A stretch of DNA of 64,000 bases, from positions 79,871 to 143,870 of the forward strand of contig JAMQCK010000040.1 in NCBI GenBank assembly GCA_024196135.1. The letters run 5' to 3'. Within the stretch, counting starts at the first letter, position 1, and each line of letters begins with the position of its first letter. The stretch is from Pleurotus ostreatus/Saccharomyces cerevisiae fusant (lineage: Eukaryota; Opisthokonta). Positions 23,659 to 35,098 of this stretch are shown here, piece by piece. The translations under genes and the position numbers were made by a program. The notes under the pieces were generated by a model. That model was not told the origin of the DNA. It did no database searches and saw only the letters and a list, made by a program, of their open reading frames with translations.

Positions 23659-24802
23659 GTTACGGGAGCGGTCGCGAGGGCGCGTCTAGCGGCAGGGCGC
23701 TGGAAGGTCTTGCGGGGGCTATCTATCGCTTGCTACACGGTATTGGCTGGGTCGATGGTGAGGGAAGGGAAGGAAGATATGTGCCCGCAGACAGCGGCTT
23801 TTGTACGCTGTTGTGGCAATGCGCGTCTCCCACTAGCACTCACGCGTGGACATCGGGCATCACCTGTCCCGAGGAGATACGAACCAGCGGGAAGCCAAAC
23901 AGTGCCTGCAATTGGGCCTGAAGGGGATAGATAATTCATTGCCGGAACTTCCACTGCAGCCCCGCAGCCCGGGCATGAAGGTCGAGGACCCCGCGTTTGT
24001 TGATGGTGATAGCCACGGTAGCAGCAGACGGCACTGATGAATGTCACCGTATGCACTACTCAGGCGCTTACGCAACTCGTCTATTCGAACCTGTGTTAGG
24101 GGGATGAGCATGATTGTCAGTTGAGCGCCACGGAGGCACCAGTACAAGGTCGTTCATTATGACCAGGTAAGGGGTGCCAGTAGGATAGCAACTGGAAGAT
24201 CTCCAATTCAGTGACGCGCGGGAGGTGTAGAACTAGGACAGGTGCCACGTACGGGAACTGAGGCGAATGGGCATTATCATCGTGAGTCAAGGTCGGTACT
24301 CACCCTACTTAGTGAACAGTACGGACACACTGAGTGCTTGCCTTCGATCCTTCCATCACCGGGATCAGAGGTCCGCTGCTGTACTGGGCCGAAGCAAGCG
24401 GGAGGCGTACCATGGCCACCTGCCTGTGGAGGCGGCTGGCAGTGTTGTACATAGTTGCCTCGAGGCTAATTACCAGCATCATTGACCAACATGGCGGATA
24501 CCGCTCTTATCGCAAGCTGGCAGGCAAGCTTGCGCATCTGACCAGGAAAGTCGGTGAAACATGAAAACGAACCGTGGGAAGTCGCCGGAAATACCCGGCA
24601 GCCTCATGCCCCGCGCCTACGTCTTGCTTGTCAGCCACCGTCCAGCCACAGATAGCACTCAATTCCTATCCTGACGCGCTCTTACTGAGCCCGTCCGGAA
24701 ACACGGAAGTGATAGCACGCACTAACATTGGACGGATATACGGCGCTTCGAGCACCTATAGAATACACATGCACTTCTACTCTCCCAACAAATCTCTGGC
24801 AA
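23659..24802. other. Gene-free intergenic region, about 1.1 kb
   Basis: No supported gene on either strand. Open frames here are under 110 residues, overlap each other and show no family motif. It contains the promoter of the membrane-protein gene and the 3' flank of the acyl-CoA-ligase-like gene. Confidence 0.5.
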
Positions 24803-27690
24803 TCACAACCGCGCCTTCAGCGGCACAGCCGCCCGCTCCGCCTTCGCGCGGTCCCTCAGCAAGCGCCGGAGCTACACCGACAAGAGTCAGCATCCAGATA
24901 CATACAACTGAGGCTGCGACTCACAATTTTGCCCGACGGATTCTTGGGTATGGCGTCGATCATCACGACGCCACCAGCGAGCCGCTTGTACGCAGCCTTG
25001 TTGTCCGCGACGTGCTGTGGGGACGTGCGTCAGCGGCGCAGAGAGAGGGAAGGGTGTCAAGAGAAAGGGGTGGGTGTTATGGGAAGGGTCTCGGGGGATT
25101 GAGCACGGTCATCCGGAATCCGGGTTCCTACTGCATGACGAAGGATCTCGTGGCGCAGATCCCGAGCACAGCAGCGAGGAGGTGGGTGCATAACATCACA
25201 AGATACGTACCTTGGCGATATCGGCCTTCAGCTCCTCGAGGGCGGCCCCTCCGGTAACCTTGCCCTTGTAGCTTTCGTGCAGAACGACGAACGCCAGCGG
25301 TACCTCGCCCGAGTACTCGTCCGGTACGCCTACGACGCACGCGTCGGCAACGGCGGGGTGCTGCAGCAGATGCCCCTCGAGCTGAATGACATGCAAGTCA
25401 GCGAACGTTCATAGGCCTGTGGCAGAGGCAAGGTTCGTGGCGCGGATCTGGCGAGAGATTCGGTATCTGGCAACCGGGCCGTGATATCTTGTATCTCAAC
25501 CAAGACCTTGATGAGCAGCACACAGCCCTGCTGAGGCATTATGCAGCCACAAAGCCTTCCTGCCAGCCACTTGACTTCACACCCCGACTCGTCCTGACTC
25601 ACCTCCGCAGGCGCGACCTGGAAGCCGCGCACCTTGATCAGCTCCTTCAGCCGATCCACCACATAGATCTCGTGGTTCTTCACGTAGCCCTCGTCCCCTG
25701 TGCGCACCCAGCCGCCCGGGAGGAACGTCTCCTTCGTGCTGTTATCCATTTCAGTTATCACATTTCGCCCAGAAACCCGTTTGCGCACGCTTGCTCGTTG
25801 TTGAGGTAGCCGAGGGCGTTGCTGGGCGCGCGGACGAGAATTTCGCCGAGTTCACCCTCTTTGGCGTAGGTACCGTCCGGCTTGAGGATGCGCACCGTCG
25901 CCCCCTCAATGATCATGCCAGAGGCGCCAGGCGTGCCGATCTTCTGGGAGGGCGGGACCATGCTGATCGTGGTGCTCGTCTCGGTGAGGCCTGAAGGTGC
26001 TTTTAGCAGTGAATTCTCTGTCGTCCACGAAAATGGATGCACCGTAGCCCTGGCCAACCGTCGCATTCGGCATCAGCTTCGATGTCTGGTCAAGCAGCTC
26101 CGCGCTGAGAGGTGCAGCTCCAGACATGATGAAGCGGACGTGGCTATAGTCCCGACCCTGCGCCGCTGGGTGCTGCGAATGGAGTAAGACAACGGATAGC
26201 TAGGCATCCGCCTCAACCTACCTTATTCAAAAGCACGATCTGCGGCGGAACGACGCTGTATACGACGTCAGCATGGAAGAAAGACTTCGTCGGCGGATTG
26301 AGGTACATACCACATGTGCGTGATTTTGTGGCGCTCGATGCTGTCGAGCCAATCCGCCAGGGAGAACTTGGGCACCACAACGAGGGTGATCTACGAGCGC
26401 GTCAAACGACTGGCGACAATCGCTCGTGAAGCACTTACACCACAGAAGAGGAAGAAATGTGTCTAACAGAAAGTGTTAGCGGCCATCCTCGGAGAAGCTG
26501 AGTGGTAAGCACGCTAAACTTACCACAACCACCAAGCCGTAGATGTCTGGATAATCGGTCAGGATCAGTCATCCGCGCATGTCAAGCTGGACGTACGATA
26601 CATGGGTAGCACTGTCAATCGTCGTCAGCATTGCAGATTTTCTCTGGGGGAATGCACTCACCAGCCAACGTCTTATCCCCCACCTTGATGCGCGTCTGAT
26701 TCGGGTTCGCTATATCGTTATGCGTCGCCATCTGCAGCACATTCGAGATGACCGAAGAATGGGGAATCACGACCGCCTTCGGCCGCCCCGTCGTCCCACT
26801 TGAGAACGACAAAAATGCCACCTTCGTCTTCCCCTCCCCCGGCCGGAGCTTGCGCTCCTCATACCCCTGCGGCCTGCTCGCGCCAATCGCCACGAGCTCG
26901 TTGATGGTCTTCACCGGCGAGGGGCGCGAGGCGGCGTTCGAGAAGCGCGCGATGCGCTCGGCGGGGAGGCCTGCGAGGCGCGCGGCATCGAGGGCGGTGG
27001 GGAGGAAGTCGGAGTGCGCGACGATGGCGGTGGCTTTGGCGGTTTGGAGCTGGTAGACGAGCTCGTCGGTGGTGTAGGCGGGGTTCGCGGGACTGGAAAG
27101 GGGGAAACGTCGGGTGAGATACGATGGGAAAGGAAGAGGGCGAGGTAATTCACGTTACGACGGCACCGAGCTTGTGGACAGCCCAGACCGTGATCAGGTA
27201 GTCTGAGGGGGGGGAGGCTTAGCGACGTAGGGAGGCGGTGGATGGCGTACGCACCAACATCGTTGGGACTGAAAATGCAGACTAGTGGGGGTTAACGTTG
27301 ATGTCTTGTGAGATGATGTACGCCTGCTCACCAGCATCATTCTCATCTAGGTACAAAGTGCTTCAGTAAGGGCTTACGCATGAAGATACGGCAACGTACG
27401 GATCCCAAACTCAGAGTGAAGTGCATTCGCCAGGGCTAGCGTGCGTTTGCGCACCTAAGAACGTAAGGCGGTGATACCTTGTCAATAGGCTACCTACGCA
27501 CCTCCGGGTACGTGATCCCCTTCCCCGTCCTATCCTCCACAAACCACGGGACAGAGTGTGGTACCTTCGGCCGCTCGGGCATGTCATGGTCGAGGAAGAA
27601 CTGAGGTATCGTGAGGTCGTCCGGTATGCGGGGCAGCCTGCTCGGGTACGCCGAGCGGAACTCGATCACTTCTGCGGTCGGGGACGCCAT
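24803..27690 (-). CDS. Acyl/aryl-CoA ligase, 4-coumarate-CoA-ligase-like, peroxisomal
   Basis: ANL-superfamily enzyme that activates a carboxylic acid with ATP and transfers it to CoA. It starts [20 protein letters not shown] at 27,690 and is split into many short exons. Motifs in order: P-loop-like [19 protein letters not shown] (about 26,800), GQGYG joined across an intron to [17 protein letters not shown] (about 25,700), [18 protein letters not shown], and the C-terminal lid IPKNPSGKI with the catalytic Lys. The protein ends LKARL then TGA (24,803-24,805); terminal ARL fits the type-1 peroxisomal targeting signal. The intron at about 25,382-25,602 is 221 bp, four times the local norm. Fungal homologues act on phenylpropanoids or medium-chain fatty acids; the substrate cannot be told here. 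Confidence 0.9.
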
Positions 27691-28504
27691 GATGCAGCGC
27701 GTGCGCCTGTGGTGATAGTTAGGGACAAGAAGACAAGGCCACGGGGGTGAGACAGCATACAGTTTACTTATAGGTAGTCGGCAATCCGGTTAACTCTGGA
27801 TACGATCCGGTATGGGAAGACGTCGCGTGATGCGGCGGCGAGGGGCCCTGAGAAGAAGCTATGGAGAAGCCCGCGTGCGATGGGCGCGCCGACGTGCGCG
27901 ATGGCCGCTGCCAGCCGCCGTGGTGGCCCCATCGAGCGCCTTCATAAAGCGCTGTGGACGTTGTGGACAACAACGAGGGCCAGTCGGGTCCGGGGCGATC
28001 GCGGCACTCCCGTGTGGGGAAGGACCGGTTCCCCGACATGTGACGTAGCACACAGTCACGGTTCGACTTTCGAACTGCGCTCCCACCGACAGCTCCTATG
28101 CTCTTCCTCCCCGAGTAGATTCGGTTACCTGAAAGCCGGCGGGACGCCTACGCCTCTATACTCTACCGGATACCCATGCGCGCTAGGCTACTCACCGGGC
28201 AAGAACGGACTTCGTCACCTCATCTACTCACCCAAATCTCCCTCCACTTTCAAGTCCCCCACGGGGTTGAATAACGTTGAATCCGTGCACTTCACATCTC
28301 TCGCAGCATGTTTTCTGCGTACTTGGCACTCACATGATTAGATTCGCTGTTCTCGGAGACTTGCAAGTCGTCCGAATCGGCCTCAGGGCGGACCACCCAA
28401 ACACAACCGGCTGGAGTCGCGACTTGTCCGCAGCGCTGCATACTGTCCGATGAGTATTACAGTATTACTTACTTGGCACTCTACCAAGATCTATATCGTC
28501 CCTC
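27691..28504. other. Gene-free intergenic region, about 0.8 kb
   Basis: Promoter of the CoA-ligase gene on one side and the 3' flank of NOT4 on the other. The largest open frame (27,880-28,341) overlaps others and shows no recognisable domain. Confidence 0.5.
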
Positions 28505-31500
28505 CTACAGCTCATAGTCATAGAACGGCTTCAGCGCCTGCATCTTCTCCATCATCTCCCGCAAATCCGCCTCAGCCACCTGCGCCGCCTCCTTCGCCAC
28601 CGCCGCCTTCTTCTCCAGCTCGTCCGCCCTCAAAGGGCGCAGCTTCCCATTCTCCTCCGCATACCCCAGCGTATCAAACTCCCGCAGCATATCGCTCACG
28701 CTCGCGCCGTTGCCCCTCCGCAAGTCATAGCCCTTGCGATTGAACGCGAGCACCGCGCGCACGGCCGCCGTGTTGATGTCCCGGTGCAGCTCCTCCAGCT
28801 TCGACAGCTGGATCTCCATCCACCGCGCCCGGCGCTCTAAAGCTGATGTCAACGTGCCAACCTCATCGTCTGTTTCTGGATCGTCCCCACCTGCGTCGTC
28901 GGCGAAGTCGTCCCCCTTGAGCATGTCCCGCAGCACGCCGTCGAACGACGTGTTGTCGTCCCACGTCGCGCGCGGGAGCAGCTTCAAGAGGTCGCCGATG
29001 GTTTGCGTGAGCGTGTCGAGCAGCGTTTTGAAGGACTCGACGGCGCCGTTGATGGAGTCGGGAGGGACGCCGCTGGGCAGCGAGACGCCCGATTCCCCAG
29101 CGCTGGAGAGGGCGGACAAGGCGCGGACGAGCGGAGCGTACTCGGAAGGCATCTTCGCAGTCGGATTGATCTTGCTCATGTCAAAGAATGGATGGGTAGG
29201 CAGGTCGAGCTCTGGGCGCCAGAGGTGGATGTCATCCATGAGGTCCTGGATTGTCACCGGAAGGTCGCGCTCAACCGACTCAGCGCGGGAGTCGCTAGAC
29301 ATAGACGTGGCGACGGAGTCCTTGCTGGGGAGGTGCGAGTGCGAAGGGACGGAAGCGTCGTCGTTGGCCCCCTGCTCGCTGTTGTCCCTGTTCGCCTTGA
29401 CAGGACGAGGGGTCACAACGGGCTTGTTCTTCTTGGGCTTCTTCGAGAGGATCGGTGCATGCACTTCGGCGACGGACGACTGAGCGGTCTCAGCCTTCGG
29501 CTTCGCAGCCTCGACATTCGCCTTAGCCTTGTCCTTCTCCGCCTGCGACTTGGCTTTGGCCTCCGCCTTTGCAGCATCAGCAGCAGCCTTCTTTGCTTTC
29601 GCCGCACGCTCCTTCTCCGCCTGCGCCTCGCGCTCTTTCTGCACCTGCGCCTGACGCTCCCTCTCCAGCTTCGCCTGCTGTTCCTTCTCCGCCCTCGCGC
29701 GCTCGCGCTCCGCTGCCTTAGCCGCCTTCTCCTGTTCCAACCGCTCCTTTTCCTCCTGCTCCTTCTTGGCCTTCTCCGCCGCCGCCTTTTCCTTCTCGGC
29801 GGCGACGCGCGCCTTCTCCGCTGCTTTCACGGCCGCTTTCTCTTGCGCGATGCGTTGACGCTCAGCGGCCCGCTCAGCCGCAGCGGCCTTCTTCGCCGCT
29901 TTCTTCTCCGCCTTGGCGTCCAGCACGGGCTCCGCGGCAGTCTCGGGCGGCGTAGCAGCAGCTTTGTCCTGCGGCGGCGCAGCCTGCGTGGCCGTAGTCG
30001 ACGCAAGCTCGGGGAAGTCGGTGGGATCAAGCGTAGGAGGGGGAGGTTCTGAAGGTGGTGCAGTCGTTGAAGGGGTGGGAGAAACTAAAAGAAGATAGAT
30101 AACGACGGTGGGAGGGGGCGGGTTCGTGTCAGCTCTGTAGAGGGGCGAGAGCATACCGAACGAGGGGAGGGAGTGTCATGAAAAGATGGGTGGGTAGTTA
30201 CAGTACGCCTTCGCTTCTATTGCCGCGGGACAGCCACATGCTATGGACGACGGACGACGGACGGAGAGGGTTGCAGGGAGGCGTTAATGCCGGTAGTAGA
30301 CTTTGCGCACTGACAAAGTTCGGCACTCGGTACGCTGACCTCCCTCCCCTGGTATGGGAAATGTAAGACTCACCATGAGAGTTAGCTGCCTCCATTACAT
30401 TGGCAGGTGTGTTTTGAACGTTGACGGGCGGAAAGGAAAGCCCAGGTGGCGGGCCGAACGCCAGCGATGATTGCGAGTAGTCAGATCTCGGCGCAGGAGA
30501 CGCGAAACGAGCGGTCATAATAGCCGGATCGTTGAAAGCCTGGCTCTTGTACATCGGTCCTTGTGCTGAGGGAGTTGTCAGTATTTCGGACCGTATAACT
30601 CAGCAACAGTGACTACAAACCTGCATTGCCATTGCGCATCCCAGGAGGCGGAGCCACGTCTCGGTTTCGGCTACTCTGAATGAAGTCGCGCAGTTGCGCC
30701 TCGCTGAGGTTCGTATCGAACGGTTGAAAGCGGCCCATCTGCGCGTGTTGCTGCTGCGCATACTGTTGCGGCTGAGCTTGTTGTACCAAAGGCGACGGGA
30801 CAGCAGGCGTCGATCCATATCCCATATCGTGTCGCGCTTGCATCGCTGCCCACTGCTGTTGCTGCTGCGACAGATCCGCGGACGCGCCGCGCAGGATCGG
30901 GCTCTCGCTGTTGGCAGCGCTCAATGGCGACGGCGCATGAAGGGGCGAGTTCGTCGACGACGATTGCCTGCCACGAGCAAAGCCGAAGCGGGAAACCTTT
31001 CTAACCGAATCGTCATCCAGTGCAGAGCTATTGGACCGCCTCGGTGACGAGTCCCCGCTGTCTGCAAACGGGTTGAACGACCCTGTGTAGCTCGAGCCTC
31101 CCGTCGACTGCCTCTCCATTGGCGTAGCCGCCATAGGTGGCCGGATCGCTAGCGGGTCGTATATCGCCCGACTCGGGTTGTGAGGATACGCGAGGCCCGG
31201 AGGACCCATGAACGATGGCGAGGCACCCGGCCGCAAAGCAGGGAAGGCATCCAGATACGACCCATGGAACGGCATCTCCGCCTCCATCTCCAATGTCGGC
31301 AGCTCGAAGTCTTCCGCCTGCTCCGCTAGCTTCGGGTCGAACGTGAAACTGAAGCCGCCGCTTTCGCTAGGCTTCAAGGCCTCGAGCGTGCGGTCAAAGT
31401 CAGGGAACGCGGCGACGGGCGCGAAGGCCATGTCGCGGCGGAAGCGAACATCGTCGATGAGAGCGCGTGCCGCGTTGGAGACGGTGTAACCTGTCTGTGG

Positions 31501-33298
31501 AGCAAGGAGTGGTGTTTGCGGAGAGGCCGTGTCCGGACGAGGAGGGCGAGGGGATGGCAGGCCTGGCGGTGCAGAAAGACCGGGCGGAACAGCTGGCAAT
31601 CCCGGTGGGACGTCGGGAACGGTCAGCGGTGGTGCTGGAGGTTCTGCTGGCGCTTCCTTGGGCGGGGACGGTGGCCGGGCATCCGTCGGTGCAGACCCTT
31701 GCTCGGACTCGGGTGCTGCAGACGATGACGGTGCAGGCGAATGTGACGGTCCAGGTGATGATTCCTTGACCTTCTTCGTGGCCTTGTCCTCCGCTGTAGG
31801 TGCTGTCGGTGTCTGATACACCTGGACTGGCGTCTGCGGTCTTGACGATGTCGTTGACATAGCCTTGGAAGCCTTCCGACCTGGTCGAATCTCCGAGGGA
31901 GTGCTGGATGAGGTTGGCGTTGGTTCTTTTGTTGTCTCCTTCGCACTAGTCCCGCGACCTCGTGCGCCCCGGCGCGTCGCGCGATGACTGCTTGTACTTG
32001 CTGCCGCTGCCATGGCGGCTGCAGCTGCAGGCGTTGGCGAATCGCGATTTGACAACGTCGGTATAGGTGCTGGAGTGACCGCAGGCTTGCTTCCCCATGC
32101 AGCTGCACGCGGTAGACCGCCTGTGTCGACCTGATCGGGCTTGCGACTCCGGCTCTCCGTTGCCTTCATCGTATGTTTTCTGTTCGATAACTTCGTTAGT
32201 AAGCGATTCTCGCAAGCAGACTATCACTGACAGTGTAGTGAGATCCTCCTTGGTGAAGCAGTCTTTCTCGTCGCCCCACTCGTGCAGGTTCATACACGCG
32301 TGATCGGTGCAAGTAGCGCCACGCAAGAAGGACATGCAGTACTTCGTCGTACCGTAGCTTGCGCGCATGACCTCCTTGCCGCCACCTGGTGATGGTGCAC
32401 CATCGACAGCCGCGATCGCACGCGCCGCGTCCTCTCGCCTGTGGTATGTAACATACAGCCCGACCACAGGCGCGCGGCCACCCGACGGTGTCCGCTTCAC
32501 AAGAAGTATCTTGCTGATCTTGCCATATTGGCCGAAGTACTCAGAAGACCGCAGTGTGGGTATGAGCTGGGAGAATCATATGGTTCAGTGCGCGATCGGC
32601 GGAGAGATGTCTCTGGAACGCACCTCCTCCTTCGCAAAGCGCGGGCCGATCCCGACAACGTAGACCACGTTTCGTTGCACGACGCGCACGTTCGCAAGAT
32701 GGCGGCGGCCCAGCGCCTCCAAGTCCTTCCGCTCGCGTTCGCGCTGTTTCTTCTGCTGAGTCAGCCTCTTGTGGCTAGAGCGCGTGGGGCGATCAAGAAA
32801 AGCAGAGGGAAGTACTCGTCAGCGCAGAGGACATCAGGGATGGAATGGGCACGCACTCCGACGCGGCAAGCGGCTTGAACTCCACGCCCTCGTCCGTGTA
32901 GACGCGGCGGCAGGCGGGGCAGCGCTTGTTGAGATTCTCCTTGATGTGGTGCCAGCAGAAACGGCATATCTGGTAGCCCGCCCTGTCAGATCGCGCGACG
33001 ATCACCAGGCGGACGCGGTGCGCACCTGGTAGCCACAAACGCAGGGCTTAAAATTGAGATCGGAAATATCCATCTCTTCGAGGCACAGCGGGCACTCGGC
33101 GTCCTCCTGGAAAATGGCGCGGTTGCCACGTCAGACATCATCAGAGGTGCGCAGGCGTTCACTTACGCCCTCGTCGTCGCTCCAGTACGCGTCTTGGACG
33201 CCGGCCAGGACGTGCGACTTTGACTGGGGCACGGAGAAGCCAGCGTGGACGACGGGTGCGGGGAGCGATGGGTGCGCGTGCAGCTTTGTGGACGACAT
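28505..33298 (-). CDS. NOT4: CCR4-NOT complex E3 ubiquitin ligase NOT4
   Basis: Ubiquitin ligase subunit of CCR4-NOT, acting in mRNA decay and co-translational quality control. Start MSSTKLHAHPSLPAPVVH at 33,298. The C4C4 RING is spread over short exons: CPLCLEEMD, KPCVCGYQICRFCWHHI and KRCPACRRVYTDEG (about 33,100-32,890). A helical linker and an RRM follow (NVVYVVGIGPRFA, SKILLVKR, VGLYVTYHRREDAARAI), then a C3H1 zinc finger YCMSFLRGATCTDHACMNLHE (about 32,335-32,270). The remainder is long and disordered, Ser/Pro/Gln-rich, ending in a Lys/Ala/Glu-rich predicted coiled coil (29,950-29,480) and a conserved-looking helical tail ending KPFYDYEL. A 289-bp intron lies at 30,085-30,373. The RING-RRM-C3H1 order is diagnostic; joining the coiled-coil exon to this gene is supported by an intact phase across that intron. 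Confidence 0.93.
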
Positions 33299-33592
33299 TT
33301 CCGGGCAATTTCAGGCGCGCGAGAGGGAGACTCAGAGGCTGGTGGAGGCAATAAAGGAAGGAGGACGCCGTTGTTGCGTTCACAATGAGGTCCCCGACGC
33401 CCGTGCCAAGCACACGTAAACAAGCCCGGAAGTTCGACTCTCCCAACGGCGGTGTCTCATGCCCGTCCGCAAGCACACAGCTGTCGTCTTCGACTATATG
33501 CTCTGCACCGCTGTAGCACTGGCGGGTACTAGGATCGCGGTTGTATCTGACCCGTCTTCACTTCATTCATCAAGCGGATCAGGTCTGTATCT

Positions 33593-34943
33593 TCATTTGC
33601 ACAAAACCATCCAGTCAATCGTTCCCTCCTCTCCGTACCTTTCCCGCAGCCAGTCGTTCGCCGTCTTGAAGTGCCCGTTACCCAAGAAGCCGCGATGTGC
33701 CGATAGAGGCGAAGGATGCGCGGATCTGGAAGGAATAGTCAGCACGCTGATCAAGCCCAGGCCTAAGAAATGTCGTCACTCACTTCAACACAAGGTGTTT
33801 CTTCTGCTCGACAGCTTGTCAGATCGGTGCTGGATGGGTTTATTTCTACGCACCTCGTCAATCCCGAGCTTCTCATACGCCTTCTGGGCGGGTAGGCCCC
33901 ACGCCATGAATACCACCCCACGTTCTTTGTGGTGATCCAGGACGGCGCGAATAGCCTGCGCAGTAAACTGCTCCCAGCCCTTCTTCGAGTGCGAGTTCGC
34001 TTTGTGAGCCCTGACCGTCAGGCAGGCGTTCAGCCACAGCACGCCCTGTCTTGCGACTGGCGAGAGATCACTAGCAAGAGGTGAACATCTTCAACGCAAT
34101 CGCTAGCTCGAGAGTACCAAACTCACCCGCGATCTTTTGGCGGGCTGAACTCAGGAAAGTCCTGTTGCAGTTGCTTGTAGATATTCCTCAGCGATCCTGG
34201 TAGCTTGGTCGGAGGTAGCACCGAGAACGAAAGTCCTGTGAGAAAAAGGTACTGTCAGTGCAATCGAGGCGAAACGATTCTTGGGACTACCATGAGCTTG
34301 GCCGACATTGTGATATGGGTCCTGAGAAATGCATCGGTCAACAGCTCGGGTTCAATACGACTGCGCCATTTACCTGTCCCAAGACGACCACGCGAACGTT
34401 GTCTAGTGGGGTATAGTTCGACCAGGAATAAACATCCTGCACTGCGAAACCATCATCAGCTGTCCGCCGCTGTCCTCTCGCTTAAAAAAAGCTTACTCTT
34501 GGGGTATATGGTATTCGACCGAGCATCGGTCGTCAGGAATTCCTTGAGCTTGGGAACATTAAGCTTTCGAATCGCAGGCAGAGGACGAGGTTGGTTACCT
34601 GCCGGAAATATGGCTTGTCAAACTCGCCCTGCAGCGCCTGGTGCCATTGCGGCTCCATCGTTTCCTTCTCCAAGTTCTGCCATGTAAGGGTGGCGTCGCT
34701 GGCATGGTTGCCGTCTCTAAAATAGATGCTAAAGTTAAAAGGAATGGCAACAGCCCACGAAAATGCGAGAGGAACAGATACGCACGTAGCCTCAGCGTCT
34801 TCCAAAATAGCTTCAGCCTTGCGCTCGACACGCTTCTGAAATATTGACGCGATAGGTTTCCCAGATGCGCCTACTCTCGTCGAAATACCTGAGACAGCGA
34901 CTTTTGCTTTAGTGGCCGCCTTGAGTTTTACGGCTTTGGGCAT
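33593..34943 (-). CDS. UNG1: Uracil-DNA glycosylase (UNG family 1)
   Basis: Base-excision repair enzyme that removes uracil from DNA. Start [17 protein letters not shown] at 34,943, a basic N-terminus suited to nuclear or mitochondrial import. Exons read [20 protein letters not shown], then YFRQ to the motif [13 protein letters not shown] (water-activating Asp) split by introns near 34,340 and 34,240, [54 protein letters not shown] and the catalytic [14 protein letters not shown] (His loop, near 33,700). The end is IDWMVLCK with TGA at 33,593-33,595. All catalytic motifs are intact and the length (about 310-330) is normal. It is head to head with RAD54. Confidence 0.95.
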
Positions 34944-35098
34944 GATGATGTGAAGTGGCTGAAATCGAGGCGAAGCGACGCGTCTGCAATACCGCACGCG
35001 GTCACGTGTCCTGCACGTTGAGCCGCATTTACTCATCCGATCGCGGCACCGGTCCGTCGCCCGTCCCATCTTGGCACTTGCCTTTGCCCGTCATCACC
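34944..35098. promoter_or_regulatory. Shared UNG1/RAD54 divergent promoter with an MluI cell-cycle box
   Basis: Only 155 bp lie between the two start codons. An ACGCGT string at 34,978-34,983 matches the MCB site bound by MBF-type regulators at the fungal G1/S transition. A CACGTG E-box lies at 35,003-35,008. Yeast UNG1 and RAD54 are both known as cell-cycle-regulated repair genes, so the site may co-regulate both here; this is inference. Confidence 0.6.

Noticed and set aside
24574..25257. 227-residue plus-strand open frame
   Set aside because: Runs antisense across the 3' exons of the CoA-ligase gene; no family features.
34955..35098. N-terminal extension of RAD54 from an upstream ATG
   Set aside because: The added 48 residues cover the promoter and its MluI box and are not Rad54-like; [11 protein letters not shown] is the usual type of start.
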